Positions 8,828 to 20,349 are shown, numbered from the stretch's first letter. The stretch is DNA of 64,000 bases from Methanobacteriaceae archaeon (GCA_029219465.1 JAQXTL010000002.1:62001-126000); one strand, 5' to 3'. Translations and numbers: made by a program. Notes: a model not told the origin generated them from the sequence alone.

Positions 8828-10012
8828 ATGGAAAAATTATTACTAATTGGAATTGACACTAGATGTATGATTAACAGTGCACTTCAATTAGATTATGAAC
8901 TTTATTCTACTAGCTATTTTTCAACTTCTGATACTCCAACAATTAAAAATCAAAAAATTATTTTAAATGAAAGTAATGATGAAAGTTGCGGTATTTTTGA
9001 AGATCTTTTCAGCAGCGAGACTCTTCTAGACATTTCAAAAGATTATCTTGATGAAGTTGACTATATCATTCCTGTTTCTGGAATTTCACCAACTGATTTT
9101 CCAAAAGAATACAAAAAAAAGATTCTAGGAACAACTGACATAGAAGATATTGAAAATAAATACAAATTTTATAAAAAAATAAAAAACAAATTCTTAACTC
9201 CTATGACTTTTAGGTTATCTGATATAGATGAAGCATTTGAAATTAATGAAAATTATCCTAACAAGCAATTTATTTTAAAACCCACTCAAGGAAGTGGTGG
9301 ATATAACATAAATCTTTTAGATAATTCAAAGGATTTGCAATTTAATGATAGTGAATTCATGTTGCAGGAATTTGTTTGTGGAATTAATGTAAGTTCATCA
9401 GTACTTGGAACAAAAAATGATTCAAAAACAGTAGTAAACTCAAGATTACTAACTATGAATGATTTTGAAAAAAATAACAGTTTCATATACGTAGGCAATA
9501 TCATCCCCCTAACAAATGAATCCATGATGGAAAATATTAATGAAATCTGTGATATAAATGAAGAGATGAGTGAAACATCACAAAATTTAGCTCGTAGATT
9601 TAATTTAATTGGTTCTAATGGAGTTGACTATATCCTTAATGAAAATGGATTGTATGTCATTGAACTAAACCCAAGAATTCAGGGGACTTTTGAATGCGTA
9701 GAAAAAGCACTTGGAATAAATATGCTTGAAGCACATATAAAAGCATGTCAAGGAGAAATAGTCGATATACCAAAACCAGAATACTATTCCTATAAAAGAA
9801 TTATATACTCACCAAACAGGATGAAATATGAAAAAATAGATTTAGACAATATCTATGATTTACCACACATCGGATCAATAACCGAAAAGGCAGAACCATT
9901 ACTTACAATAATTGATAAAGATAAAGATTTTGAAAAATTATATAAAAAAGTAGAATTAACTAGTAAAATAGTTAACAAACAAGCTAGATTACACCAACAA
10001 GATATAGAATAA
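8828..10012 (+). CDS. ATP-grasp family ligase
   Basis: A 394-residue ATP-grasp enzyme resembling carbamoyl-phosphate synthase and biotin carboxylase halves (COG2232-like). After a Rossmann-like N-terminal part (LLLIGIDTRCM) come the ATP-binding segments FILKPTQGSGGYNI (about residues 150-163), FMLQEFVCGINVSSSV, and the metal-binding VIELNPRIQGTFE (about residues 279-291). Such enzymes join a carboxylate to an amine via acyl phosphate. The substrates are not evident. The last 29 bases overlap a small gene on the opposite strand. Confidence 0.8.
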   Translation: MEKLLLIGIDTRCMINSALQLDYELYSTSYFSTSDTPTIKNQKIILNESNDESCGIFEDLFSSETLLDISKDYLDEVDYIIPVSGISPTDFPKEYKKKILGTTDIEDIENKYKFYKKIKNKFLTPMTFRLSDIDEAFEINENYPNKQFILKPTQGSGGYNINLLDNSKDLQFNDSEFMLQEFVCGINVSSSVLGTKNDSKTVVNSRLLTMNDFEKNNSFIYVGNIIPLTNESMMENINEICDINEEMSETSQNLARRFNLIGSNGVDYILNENGLYVIELNPRIQGTFECVEKALGINMLEAHIKACQGEIVDIPKPEYYSYKRIIYSPNRMKYEKIDLDNIYDLPHIGSITEKAEPLLTIIDKDKDFEKLYKKVELTSKIVNKQARLHQQDIE

Positions 10013-10133
10013 ATAATATTACTCCAATTGTAATCATAAAAGTAGTTATAATCATTGCACGAGTAATCCAGATAAATACATTAGCCTTATTATCCGGGTC
10101 CTTCATATATTGGTCAATTGGATTTCTTTTCAT
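9984..10133 (-). CDS. 49-residue single-helix membrane protein downstream of ATP synthase operon
   Basis: A short gene starting at the ATG 10131-10133, with a CGGTG ribosome binding motif 6 bases upstream, and ending at TAG 9984-9986. The product has a hydrophilic N-terminus of about 18 residues (MKRNPIDQYMKDPDNKAN) followed by one long hydrophobic helix from about residue 19 to the end. It lies 147 bp downstream of atpD on the same strand and overlaps the 3' end of the convergent ATP-grasp gene. Start context and protein-like composition support it. The function is unknown. It could be cotranscribed with the ATP synthase or use the TATA-like sequence near 10165-10185. Confidence 0.6.
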   Translation of the reverse strand: MKRNPIDQYMKDPDNKANVFIWITRAMIITTFMITIGVILFILYLVGVI

Positions 10134-10280
10134 GTTTACACCGTTTTTTAAAAAAATTCTAGTAAAAAAACTTTTTATAGTAACTAACTTAAAATAACTT
10201 ATTTTTAAAATAAAACAATAGAATAATTTCTAATAAAAAAATAATAAAAAATAGAAGAAAATGAAAAGAATTAAGAAAAA

Positions 10281-10964
10281 TTATTCAGCATTTTCTGCTG
10301 CAGCAGCTGCAGCAGCAGCTTTTTCATTTTTCTCAATAGTAGATCTAATCATTTTCAATCTAACGAAGTTTTCCCTTTCCATTTCTTGGAGTCTCATATC
10401 AATATACTTTTCAGTATTTTGGAATCTAGGAATCATAATGTGTTCTAAAGAATTTACTCTACGTTTGGTAGCTTCGATTTCCTCAGCAAGTAAGTAGATA
10501 GTTTTTTCTACTTCACCAAGTTCGATTAAATACTTTAATGATTCCTCGAATTTTTTAGCAGCTTCGTCTAATTGAATAGTAGTGTCGGAAAATCCATAAC
10601 CTCTGTCTACAATGGATCTTTCTTCCATTTTAACATCGGTTACAGGTACAGCAACACCCATAACACTTCTTGATGAAATTTCAACATCAATAGATTCTTT
10701 AACGGATAATGCTGCTTTTCTAACAGCTAAGTCACCCATAGCAATTTGAGCTTCAATTAAAGCATCGTATGCTTCTTTAAGACTTTGTTCTGCGTTTTCA
10801 CGAATACCTTTGACACGATCCAAGATATCAAAAAACTCTTTAATTAAAGCATCTCTTTTTTCTTTGAGTAAACCGTGCCCTTTAATAGCAAGTTTAGTTC
10901 TGTTTTTAAGAGATAACAATTCCATACGAGTTGGATTAATTCCATCTATAATATCTTGTGCCAT
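10281..10964 (-). CDS. atpD: A-type ATP synthase subunit D
   Basis: A 227-residue subunit D, the long coiled-coil rotor shaft that sits inside the A3B3 hexamer and couples it to the K ring. The N-terminus ([29 protein letters not shown]) is the family signature, and the second long helix runs about residues 160-210. The tail holds eight consecutive Ala residues and NAE, encoded by GCA/GCT repeats, which is a low-complexity C-terminal extension. It is the last ATP synthase gene of the operon, 27 bp after atpB. Confidence 0.95.
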   Translation of the reverse strand: MAQDIIDGINPTRMELLSLKNRTKLAIKGHGLLKEKRDALIKEFFDILDRVKGIRENAEQSLKEAYDALIEAQIAMGDLAVRKAALSVKESIDVEISSRSVMGVAVPVTDVKMEERSIVDRGYGFSDTTIQLDEAAKKFEESLKYLIELGEVEKTIYLLAEEIEATKRRVNSLEHIMIPRFQNTEKYIDMRLQEMERENFVRLKMIRSTIEKNEKAAAAAAAAENAE

Positions 10965-10991
10965 TTAATCACCTACATTACTGTAATGAGA

Positions 10992-12383
<1,392 letters not shown>

Positions 12384-12385
12384 GT

Positions 12386-14128
12386 TTAAGCCTCACTGCA
12401 TTGTTTTACAACTGCAGCTTGAATATCTGCAATTTTTGCGTCAAATTCATCTTGTGGTATGTATTTCATTTTACCAATGTCTTCTTTAACAGGTAAAGCT
12501 GCAATAGTTGCAATTGGAGCTCCTCTGTTAACAGCTGCAAGAGATTCTTTGTAGAATAAGAGAATGGTCTTTAACATTTGGTATTGTTTGGATGGAGCAC
12601 AGTAAGTGTCAACATCGTCAAATGCGTTTTGTTGTAAGAAGTCTTCTCTTAACATACGGGTAGTTTCTAAAGTAGCTTGGTCAGTTTCAGGTAATGCATC
12701 AGGACCTACTAATTGTACAATTTCTTGTAACTCGGATTCTTTTTGTAATAATCCCATAGCTTGGTCACGGATAGATCTCCAATCTTCAGCTACGTTTTCA
12801 GCCCACCAACCTTCAATACTGTCTACGTATAAGGAGTAACTTTGTAACCAGTCAATTGAAGGGAAGTGACGTTTATCTGCAAGAGATGCATCTAATGCCC
12901 AGAACACTTTACAGATACGTAAGGTGTTTTGAGTAACAGGTTCGGATAAGTCCCCACCAGGAGGAGATACAGCACCAACTACAGAAATAGAAGCTACATG
13001 AGGTTCGGAACCGATAGTTTCTACTCTTCCTGCTCTTTCGTAGAATTGTGCTAATCTGGATGCTAAATATGCAGGGTAACCTTCTTCCCCAGGCATTTCT
13101 TCTAATCTTCCAGAAATCTCCCTCATAGCTTCAGCCCATCTAGAGGTTGAATCAGCCATAAGTGCTACATCGTAACCTTGGTCACGGTAGTATTCAGCAA
13201 TAGTAATACCAGTATATACACATGCTTCACGAGCTGCTACCGGCATGTTAGAAGTGTTTGCGATAAGAACAGTTCTGTCCATTAATGGGTTACCAGTTTT
13301 AGGGTCGTCGAGGAATGGGAATTCGGTAAGTACTTCAGTCATTTCGTTACCACGTTCTCCACATCCGATATATACCACAATATCTGCGTCTGCCCATTTA
13401 GCTAATTGTTGTTGAGTAACAGTTTTACCTGATCCGAAAGGTCCAGGGATAGCTGCTGCTCCTCCTTTAGCTACGGAGAAGAAAGTGTCTTGTGCTCTTT
13501 GACCAGTTACTAAAGGTACATCTGGGTCTAATTTCCTTACGTAAGGACGGCTTTTTTTAACAGGCCATTTTTGGAGCATTTGTACTTTTTGTCCACCTAC
13601 TTCAGCGATGTCTTCAACAATAGTGTATTCGCCTTCAGCAGCAATTTCAGTAACTTCACCTTCGAGAGTAGGTGGAACCATAATTTTGTGTAAAACTGCA
13701 GAGGTTTCCTGTACTTCACCGAGTACATCTCCAGCTTTTAAAACATCTCCAACTTTAGCAACAGGTTTGAATTCCCATTTTTTCTCTTTGTCAATGGAAT
13801 CTACATCAATACCTCTAGCAATGAAATCACCAGAAGCTTCTCTGATGATTCTTAAAGGTCTTTGAATACCATCGAAAATGGAACTCATTACACCAGGACC
13901 GAGTTCTACGGATAATGCTCCACCAGTACATTCAACTACTTCACCAGGTTGGATACCTGCTGTTTCTTCATATACTTGGATAGTTGCGGTGTCACCTTCA
14001 AGCTCGATAATTTCTCCGATAAGCTTTTCATTACCGACCCTAACCATCTCAAGCATCTGAGCCCCTCTCATACCATCTGCGACAATAACAGGCCCAGCAA
14101 TCTTAATAATATTTCCTTCAATAATCAT
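12386..14128 (-). CDS. atpA: A-type ATP synthase catalytic subunit A
   Basis: A 580-residue catalytic subunit that makes or hydrolyses ATP. The P-loop [17 protein letters not shown] lies near residues 228-244. The catalytic Glu region is [12 protein letters not shown], and the [20 protein letters not shown] segment follows. The N-terminal barrel and the A-type non-homologous region (about 110-200) are both present. The length shows no intein, unlike some other archaeal atpA genes. The start overlaps the atpF stop by 4 bp. Confidence 0.97.
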   Translation of the reverse strand: MIIEGNIIKIAGPVIVADGMRGAQMLEMVRVGNEKLIGEIIELEGDTATIQVYEETAGIQPGEVVECTGGALSVELGPGVMSSIFDGIQRPLRIIREASGDFIARGIDVDSIDKEKKWEFKPVAKVGDVLKAGDVLGEVQETSAVLHKIMVPPTLEGEVTEIAAEGEYTIVEDIAEVGGQKVQMLQKWPVKKSRPYVRKLDPDVPLVTGQRAQDTFFSVAKGGAAAIPGPFGSGKTVTQQQLAKWADADIVVYIGCGERGNEMTEVLTEFPFLDDPKTGNPLMDRTVLIANTSNMPVAAREACVYTGITIAEYYRDQGYDVALMADSTSRWAEAMREISGRLEEMPGEEGYPAYLASRLAQFYERAGRVETIGSEPHVASISVVGAVSPPGGDLSEPVTQNTLRICKVFWALDASLADKRHFPSIDWLQSYSLYVDSIEGWWAENVAEDWRSIRDQAMGLLQKESELQEIVQLVGPDALPETDQATLETTRMLREDFLQQNAFDDVDTYCAPSKQYQMLKTILLFYKESLAAVNRGAPIATIAALPVKEDIGKMKYIPQDEFDAKIADIQAAVVKQCSEA

Positions 14129-14442
14129 TTAACCATCTCTACCCCGATAACTCTTCTAATAAGGTCATTAATTTGATCAGATGATCCTTCAGAGGACCCA
14201 TCTTTATCAGGTATTTCAATTATCATTGGTAAAACACTTGAACCAATTTTTCTATTAATATGATTTCTAATTTCATTTGCCATTAACTGAGTAATGATAA
14301 TAATTGAAATCTCTTCATCTAAAAATTTATCAAAAGCTACAATAGCCTCATCAGCTGTTTTAACAACAACTGCTTCTTTGACACCACCAAGTCTAAATCC
14401 GGAAACGGTATCAATATCACCAATAACTGCTACGGAACTCAT
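14125..14442 (-). CDS. atpF: A-type ATP synthase subunit F
   Basis: A 105-residue subunit F, a small Rossmann-like rotor protein that binds subunit D and modulates ATPase activity. Typical motifs are [17 protein letters not shown] at the N-terminus and [16 protein letters not shown]. The start overlaps the atpC stop by 4 bp and the stop overlaps the atpA start by 4 bp, consistent with coupled translation. Confidence 0.93.
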   Translation of the reverse strand: MSSVAVIGDIDTVSGFRLGGVKEAVVVKTADEAIVAFDKFLDEEISIIIITQLMANEIRNHINRKIGSSVLPMIIEIPDKDGSSEGSSDQINDLIRRVIGVEMVK

Positions 14443-15593
14443 AATAACATCTCCATGATTTTATCATTAGGGAAGTCTGCTTCTCTTTTTGCTCTTGCAA
14501 TAATTTTTAAATTTTTAATTTCGTTTTCTTTTTGAATTAAATAACCAATAATTGGACCAATACCTAATGGTTTTTTAGTTGCTAAAGATTTTGCGTAATC
14601 AGAAGCGTAAGCATTTAATGCTTTTTCAAATACTGCAACGGAGCCAGTTTCGTTGTAAACTGTCATTACGTCAGTTAATGATTCAGCATATTTTGTACCT
14701 TCTAATCCAGAAATTACATTTGTAACATCAGGAGATTCCATTAAATCTTTAAGTTTCCATTCACGTAATTGGTATCCTTCATCTAATATATAAGGTGCGA
14801 TAGCATCATAGTCAAGGCCATCTTCTTTAGCCCTTATAATTAGTTTAAGATTAGCTACATCTACTTGAGTTCCAATGTAGGAGTATAAAATTTGTTTATT
14901 CTCATCAGAAGGAACATCTGTAGAACGTAATAATTTGCCCAAGTAATATTTATCTAAAGCAGATTCTAATGAAAGAATCATTTTAGTGTTTTCATATTGT
15001 GGAAGAGCGTCTTCTAAAACTCCAGCGTATTCAGTGTTGTCCAAACCGGTAATGACATCAGTTACAGTTTCAGCATCAGCTAAAGATTCTAAGTCACTGT
15101 ATAATGAACCACATGGAATTAATAATTCTTTGGTTTCTTCAGCGTCGTATCCAACTTCTTTTGCAGTTAAGAGACTTTTAATGTTGTCAATGTCTGCTTT
15201 TTTAGACATTACTGCGAAAGGAGCTTTAATATCTTTAGGAGCTAATCTTGCAACAAGATCATAAGTGTTTGCACGTTCAACATCTAAAGCTTTATCAAGA
15301 GGATATTCTTCTAAAACATCCGCATATTCAGGAACACCTTTGAGATAATTTTCAACTTCTTCAATGTCGTTGGTTTCAACGATTTCAGAAATTTGTTTTT
15401 CATCAAATAATCTTCCTTTTCTAGCTCTTACTCTTGCACTTGGATTAAGATAAGGATAAATGTCCAAAATTGGTCTAGATGTAATGATTACTACTACTGC
15501 ACCAACAACAAGTAATGCGATAACACAGAATACCAAAAAGGTTTCTTGTGTAAGTCCTGCAGAACTTATTAAAGTAGCAATTTGATCTGCCAT
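14439..15593 (-). CDS. atpC: A-type ATP synthase subunit C
   Basis: A 384-residue subunit C, the funnel-shaped adapter (related to V-ATPase subunit d) between the central shaft and the membrane K ring. Residues about 15-40 form a single hydrophobic helix (LVFCVIALLVVGAVVVIITSR), an N-terminal anchor or leader. The rest is helical with the tripled repeat usual in this family. It starts 16 bp after atpE. Confidence 0.92.
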   Translation of the reverse strand: MADQIATLISSAGLTQETFLVFCVIALLVVGAVVVIITSRPILDIYPYLNPSARVRARKGRLFDEKQISEIVETNDIEEVENYLKGVPEYADVLEEYPLDKALDVERANTYDLVARLAPKDIKAPFAVMSKKADIDNIKSLLTAKEVGYDAEETKELLIPCGSLYSDLESLADAETVTDVITGLDNTEYAGVLEDALPQYENTKMILSLESALDKYYLGKLLRSTDVPSDENKQILYSYIGTQVDVANLKLIIRAKEDGLDYDAIAPYILDEGYQLREWKLKDLMESPDVTNVISGLEGTKYAESLTDVMTVYNETGSVAVFEKALNAYASDYAKSLATKKPLGIGPIIGYLIQKENEIKNLKIIARAKREADFPNDKIMEMLL

Positions 15594-15609
15594 AATTTAT
15601 CCTCCTAAT

Positions 15610-16221
15610 TTATTTAAATAAAACGTTAGCAACTTCACTACGTAAGATACTTTTAAATCTTTCTAATCTTGCATCAATAGTGTTATTTACTTCAATATCT
15701 CCATTACTAGTTTTTAAGATTGCTCCACCAATAGCATTGATAGGCTCACCTAATTTGAACTTAATTCCTTCTACATCGAAAGTATTGTCTGAAGATATTT
15801 CACCTTTAAATTGATTTGTGTCAGCTTCGTTTAATTGAATAATTAAATCGTCACCGCCAATTTCATCAGCAGCTTCTTTAATCATTTTAATTAAAGAATC
15901 TTCATAATCTGCGCTTTGGGAAGAAGCTTTTTGTTCTAATTCGCTTACTGCTTTTTCAAAAGCAGCTTCGATGATTTCTTCTTTAGCGCTTAATTTTGCT
16001 CTACGAGCATTCATCTTAGCTTCAGAGATAATTTGCTGATATCTCATATCAGATTGTTTTTTACCATTTTCTAAGATTTTAGCTTTTTCAACTTCAGCGG
16101 TTTTATCAGCTTGTGCTTCAATAGCTGAAACTTCTGCATTAACCTCTTGAATGATTACATCAGCTTTCTCTTGGGCTTCAGACATAATGCTTGAAACAAT
16201 TTTATCTGTGCCTGAGCTCAT
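15610..16221 (-). CDS. atpE: A-type ATP synthase subunit E
   Basis: A 203-residue peripheral-stalk subunit. The N-terminal half is a long charged coiled coil (Ala, Lys, Glu and Gln rich, residues 1-105) that pairs with subunit H. The C-terminal half is the alpha/beta domain that binds the top of A3B3, ending with the NNTIDARLERFKSILRSEVANVLF family segment. It starts 16 bp after atpK. Confidence 0.93.
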   Translation of the reverse strand: MSSGTDKIVSSIMSEAQEKADVIIQEVNAEVSAIEAQADKTAEVEKAKILENGKKQSDMRYQQIISEAKMNARRAKLSAKEEIIEAAFEKAVSELEQKASSQSADYEDSLIKMIKEAADEIGGDDLIIQLNEADTNQFKGEISSDNTFDVEGIKFKLGEPINAIGGAILKTSNGDIEVNNTIDARLERFKSILRSEVANVLFK

Positions 16222-16237
16222 ATAAATTGCCTCCTAC

Positions 16238-16720
16238 CTATAAGATTCCACCGAATACCATGAGTAAAATAGCAATCAAGAAACCGTAAATAGCTTGAGT
16301 CTCTGGTAATGCAGAGAAAATAATACCACGAGCGAACATGTCGCTGTCTTCGACAATAGCACCAACGGAGGAAGCAGCAGCCATACCTTGTCCCATACCG
16401 GAACCTAAACCTGCGAAACCAATGGATGCACCTACACCGATAGCTACGATACCAGCTTCAGTAGATAATCCTTGACCTCCACCTAATAATCCTGAGAATA
16501 CTAATAATAAAATTGCAACCAAGAAACCGTAAATAGCCTGAGTTTCTGGTAATGCAGAGAAAATAATACCTCTTGCAAACATGTCATTGTCTTCTGCTAC
16601 AGCACCTACGGAACCAGCAGCTGCCATACCTTGCCCTAAACCGGAACCTAAACCGGCAAATCCAATTGCTACTCCAGCACCAATAGCTGCTAAAGCAGTA
16701 CCTAAAGCAATATCTACCAT
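16238..16720 (-). CDS. atpK: A-type ATP synthase subunit K, duplicated two-hairpin proteolipid
   Basis: A 160-residue rotor-ring subunit made of two near-identical hairpins (residues 1-75 and 84-160), so four membrane helices. Each half keeps a full ion site. The carboxylate is Glu59 or Glu140 in ALPETQAIYGF, with the adjoining Thr, Gln and Tyr, and there is a Gln in the first helix (Gln30, Gln111) of GLGSGxGQG. This pattern matches the sodium-binding residues described for the Enterococcus hirae K ring, so sodium coupling is likely, as reported for Methanobrevibacter ruminantium. A 72-bp gap separates it from atpI. Confidence 0.95.
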   Translation of the reverse strand: MVDIALGTALAAIGAGVAIGFAGLGSGLGQGMAAAGSVGAVAEDNDMFARGIIFSALPETQAIYGFLVAILLLVFSGLLGGGQGLSTEAGIVAIGVGASIGFAGLGSGMGQGMAAASSVGAIVEDSDMFARGIIFSALPETQAIYGFLIAILLMVFGGIL

Positions 16721-16792
16721 ATTTAATTCACCTTTGAAATAATATTGATTTAATTAATTTTTAATTTAAGATATAAATGAAAAAATTTTAAT

Positions 16793-18787
16793 TTATTTAA
16801 GTTTTGTAAATGTCCTACTTGCTTTGAAAGCTTCGAATTTTCCTTTACCGCTCATGAAGAATTGTGAGAAGAATTCTACGTAGTTAAGACGTAAAGCGTT
16901 AATAAATGCACCTAATACTTGGAAAGCGAAGTTTGCAATATGACCGAATATGAATATTAACACTGCAAGTACGATACCAGCAAATGGAACCATACTATCA
17001 ATCATAGCTGCTAAAATGTTAACAGTCATAGCAATACCACCAGTAGCTAAACATAATGCTAAAAGACGAGCGTAAGATAAAACATCTCCCATGTAACCGA
17101 AAATATCCATTACACCGTATGCTCCGTTAGCCCAAATTAACATAACGATAGTTGCAAGAATTAAAATTCCACCTAACGCCATACCAGCCATACCAATAGC
17201 AGGCATGAGGTAACCTAAAGCGAGGAATACAATACCAGCTTCGAAAACAAACCAACAAATTTGAGATCCAATAGCTTCTTTAACATTACCGTATCTAAGG
17301 TTGTTAATAGCACCAACAATGAACCCGAGGTTGGTGTAAAGAAGACCAAATGCGATAGCTATAATTAAAATAGTATCTGGGTGTTTGAATGCTTCAACAG
17401 GAGCAAATACGGTTGGTAATCTGTATCCCATGATTCTTTCTGGGAAGTCCCCAATAAAACCATTTGTTAGTAAACCTAGTACAACAGCCCACAGACCGGA
17501 CCATACTAAAATCCAACCAAATGAATTCATGGACTCTTTAACTTTACCTATACCTTTAATTAATACAACACCAATTAAAGATACGACTAATCCATAAACT
17601 GCATCAGTTAAACAGAACCCGAAGAAGAATGGGAATGTAAGTGCTACAAAAATTGTTGGATCAATTTCATTGTAACGTACCGGAGAGTACATATCTACAA
17701 GGTATTCGAAAGGTTTCGCATACCATCCATTTTGTTGTAAAACAGGAACATCTTCATCATCAGTACCTTCAATTTCAATTGTTTCAAAGGCACAGTGTCC
17801 CTCAGAACTGGATTCGACCAATTGTTCAACTTTTTCGGTATCTTTTACAGGTACCCAAGCTTCAAGAATGTAAGCATCTTTAGTTTGAACAAATGAGGAA
17901 AGAATTTCGTTCTTATCTTTTTCATTTTCTAATTGTTCTTTGAGAGCTAAGATTTCATCGTCCCATTGCTCAGCGACTGCTCTTAATTCACCTTTAACAG
18001 CAGCACGTTCTGATTCAATAGTTAATAAACGAGAATCAGCACTTGAAATAACATGTTCAGGAGTACCTTCAACATTGCCTATTTCAATTTTCTCAAAGTC
18101 GAATTTACGAAGAGTTGAATAAACATCATCATTAAATTCTTTTAATGTTACTACAGTAATGATTTCACCATCATCAGTAGGAACAGTAAACATTTCTAAT
18201 TCATCAGTCAAGTTACTTAATTCATTTTTGATTTCTGAAGTAGATTCAGCATTAATCCTTCCAACAGTAATAGAAGTGTACTTTGAATCTTTTAAAAGCG
18301 CTAAATCCATGTCAAAATTAGATAAACGTTTAGCCAAACTTTTATTAGACTTTAGTTCACTTGTTTCAGCGTCGAGTGCAGAAAGTTTACCTTCAATAAC
18401 ACTTGTTTTGCTTTCAACCTTAGCTAAGGTTTCTTCTGCTTTTTCAATAAAAGCAGCAGTATCTAACTTCTCAATGTCTTTTTGAACTGGCATATCAGGA
18501 CTAATAAAAGACATGATTGTGTCTTTTAACCCATGGCCTTCTGATAAAGAATTTCCTAATAGTTCAGATATACCATTTGTTTTCATAAGAAGTGAAGATA
18601 ATTTACCTGTGTAAGGTGTAGCTTTTGAAGGAATTACTAATTCCGCTAATTCAGGATCTTGCTGAATGCTTTCAGAAATATCACTGACTTGTATAAGCCC
18701 TGATTCGTGGAGAGCATCCACAGTAGGAGCTACATACTTATCAAGTGTAACAATTCTAATTTTACGCATTCTAGCTGTCTTGAACAT
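16793..18787 (-). CDS. atpI: A-type ATP synthase subunit I (stator a-subunit)
   Basis: A 664-residue stator subunit. The first about 350 residues are cytoplasmic with coiled-coil stretches that contact the peripheral stalks. The remainder forms about eight membrane helices containing the ion half-channels. The essential Arg of the family is Arg633 in FINALRLNYVEFFSQFF. It couples ion flow to rotation of the K ring. It starts 11 bp after the atpH stop. Confidence 0.95.
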   Translation of the reverse strand: MFKTARMRKIRIVTLDKYVAPTVDALHESGLIQVSDISESIQQDPELAELVIPSKATPYTGKLSSLLMKTNGISELLGNSLSEGHGLKDTIMSFISPDMPVQKDIEKLDTAAFIEKAEETLAKVESKTSVIEGKLSALDAETSELKSNKSLAKRLSNFDMDLALLKDSKYTSITVGRINAESTSEIKNELSNLTDELEMFTVPTDDGEIITVVTLKEFNDDVYSTLRKFDFEKIEIGNVEGTPEHVISSADSRLLTIESERAAVKGELRAVAEQWDDEILALKEQLENEKDKNEILSSFVQTKDAYILEAWVPVKDTEKVEQLVESSSEGHCAFETIEIEGTDDEDVPVLQQNGWYAKPFEYLVDMYSPVRYNEIDPTIFVALTFPFFFGFCLTDAVYGLVVSLIGVVLIKGIGKVKESMNSFGWILVWSGLWAVVLGLLTNGFIGDFPERIMGYRLPTVFAPVEAFKHPDTILIIAIAFGLLYTNLGFIVGAINNLRYGNVKEAIGSQICWFVFEAGIVFLALGYLMPAIGMAGMALGGILILATIVMLIWANGAYGVMDIFGYMGDVLSYARLLALCLATGGIAMTVNILAAMIDSMVPFAGIVLAVLIFIFGHIANFAFQVLGAFINALRLNYVEFFSQFFMSGKGKFEAFKASRTFTKLK

Positions 18788-18798
18788 ATAAACTCACA

Positions 18799-19113
18799 CT
18801 ACAATATATTTTTGACAATAATAGAAGCAGCTTCATCAACGTTAGCCATAGCCTCATCTTTTAAAGATTTGACTTCCACTTGAGACTGTTCAGCAATTGA
18901 TTGTGCTTCTTTTTTAGCTTTATCTTCTGCATCAAAAACAGTTTTTTTAGCTTCTTCTTCTGCTGCAGCTTTAACTTCGGATACGGATTGTTCAGCTTTT
19001 TTGTTAGCATCATCAATCAATTCTTTTGATTTTGATTTTGAATCCGCAATAAGTTGTTCAGCATCAGATTCAGCTTTTTTTATCATTGCGATTGCGTCTG
19101 ATATCTCTGCCAT
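18799..19113 (-). CDS. atpH: A-type ATP synthase subunit H
   Basis: A 104-residue, almost entirely helical and highly charged protein (Ala, Glu, Lys, Ser), the partner of subunit E in the peripheral-stalk coiled coil. It is the first gene of the ATP synthase operon. The start has GGTGAT 5 bases upstream, and a TATA element lies at 19149-19162. Confidence 0.9.
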   Translation of the reverse strand: MAEISDAIAMIKKAESDAEQLIADSKSKSKELIDDANKKAEQSVSEVKAAAEEEAKKTVFDAEDKAKKEAQSIAEQSQVEVKSLKDEAMANVDEAASIIVKNIL

Positions 19114-19148
19114 AATTAATCACCATGGTATATTAAACTTTGTTTAGA

Positions 19149-19162
19149 AGTATATATATCTT
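19149..19162 (-). promoter_or_regulatory. TATA box of ATP synthase operon
   Basis: On the minus strand this reads AAAAGATATATATA, about 36-50 bp upstream of the atpH start codon. That places the transcription start roughly 10-20 bp before the coding region, with the GGTGAT ribosome binding site in the leader. Confidence 0.5.
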
Positions 19163-19277
19163 TTACTATTCAATATTTAAAAAAGTAGTCAAAATTGAAA
19201 ATAAGAAGAAAAAATTATCCAAATGGATAAAATTCCATGGTAAAAATTGATAAAAAAAGTAATAAAAGATAAATAAA

Positions 19278-19628
19278 TTATCTATAGAACCATTTTAAAA
19301 GTTTTGGAGGTAATTTGCCTAAATAAGCAAGAACTGCAATTATAATTACAATTAAACCAACACCAAGCAATTCTAAATTGTAAGGGAATGCTAATAACAT
19401 ATATCCTGAAACAGCAATAATTATACCTTCAAAGAAGAAAACTGCCTTAGTCCAACTAGGGTTGAACATGATAATGAGATATGCAAATGAAATCATAATT
19501 AATATAATTGCACTAGCAATAACCTCAGCAGTAATTGGCTGATGTCTTAAGAATGGGAGAATTCCCCATAAGAACAACAATAAAGACAATAATACTCCTA
19601 CTAATTTATAAGTTTTAATATTTGCCAT
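19278..19628 (-). CDS. small membrane protein, four helices
   Basis: A 116-residue hydrophobic protein with about four membrane helices (roughly residues 8-26, 33-53, 60-79 and 84-105) and a basic C-terminus. The second and third segments contain ITAEVIASAIILIMISFAYL and VFFFEGIIIAVSGYML. I do not recognise the family. It stands alone between the ATP synthase operon and a divergent small gene. Confidence 0.6.
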   Translation of the reverse strand: MANIKTYKLVGVLLSLLLFLWGILPFLRHQPITAEVIASAIILIMISFAYLIIMFNPSWTKAVFFFEGIIIAVSGYMLLAFPYNLELLGVGLIVIIIAVLAYLGKLPPKLLKWFYR

Positions 19629-19691
19629 AATAACACTTAATTTTAATTTTAATTTTATAATATTTATATCATTTCATATAAATTAATATAT

Positions 19692-20021
19692 ATGGAAAGA
19701 GCAGTTTGGATAATATTAAATAATAATTTTTCATTGACATTAGACAGTGAAATAAAAGATGGAAAAGTAGTTGACAAAAGATTCTCACCAGGAAATGATT
19801 TATGGACTACAGAGATTCCACAACTACGTTTTAGTGATGAAAATATTCAAAATGATTATAATGACTTTGTTTTTGATATTGTAGCATTATTTGCAGAGCC
19901 TAGTGTTGATAAAGTATTTATTGATGCTAAAATAGGTGAAGAATCAGAATATGTTAATGCTAAAAATCCTTTGGTAATAAGAAAAATAGAAGAATATAGT
20001 GTAGATGAAATTATAGAATAG
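19692..20021 (+). CDS. conserved hypothetical protein, 109 residues
   Basis: A small acidic soluble protein (MERAVWIILNNNFSLTLDSE at the start) without a recognised domain, signal peptide or membrane segment. The start codon lies directly after an AT-rich TATA-like stretch with no Shine-Dalgarno motif, so the mRNA may be leaderless. Its 3' end overlaps the convergent 112-residue gene by 11 bp. Confidence 0.55.
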   Translation: MERAVWIILNNNFSLTLDSEIKDGKVVDKRFSPGNDLWTTEIPQLRFSDENIQNDYNDFVFDIVALFAEPSVDKVFIDAKIGEESEYVNAKNPLVIRKIEEYSVDEIIE

Positions 20022-20349
20022 CATTTGCTTTATTTAATATTTCATCCATATTACTAAATTCCAATGGGTTTCCATCATCATCAACTCTCTCAGTTGTAAT
20101 TAATACATTAGGAGAGGCATATAAATAAGAATATGAAAAGTATGCAACATTGATTAATAAGACCAATCCTACAAACTGAAGAGCTATTATTAAACAAATT
20201 GCATGGATTAAAAGATTACCATACCTTTTTTTACGCATCAATATGTAATTCTTATCTGATTGAGTTACTTTGAACTTTTTTAAAGATAATTCATTGGATA
20301 TTGAATCCATATCCTTGGAATTATCTGCTTTTAAAATAAATAGCTTCAT
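20011..20349 (-). CDS. small membrane protein at end of catabolic operon
   Basis: A 112-residue protein with an N-terminal about 40-residue domain (LFILKADNSKDMDSISNE start), then two closely spaced hydrophobic segments around residues 48-80 and a short soluble tail. I do not recognise the family. It follows the nitroreductase gene by one base, so it is very probably in the same transcript. Confidence 0.55.
   Translation of the reverse strand: MKLFILKADNSKDMDSISNELSLKKFKVTQSDKNYILMRKKRYGNLLIHAICLIIALQFVGLVLLINVAYFSYSYLYASPNVLITTERVDDDGNPLEFSNMDEILNKANAIL

Noticed and set aside
10300-10330. CTGCAG-rich simple repeat near the end of atpD as a regulatory element
   Set aside because: It encodes the poly-Ala tail of subunit D in frame, so it is coding low complexity.
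12386-14128. Intein in atpA
   Set aside because: The 580-residue length and continuous P-loop region show no insertion.
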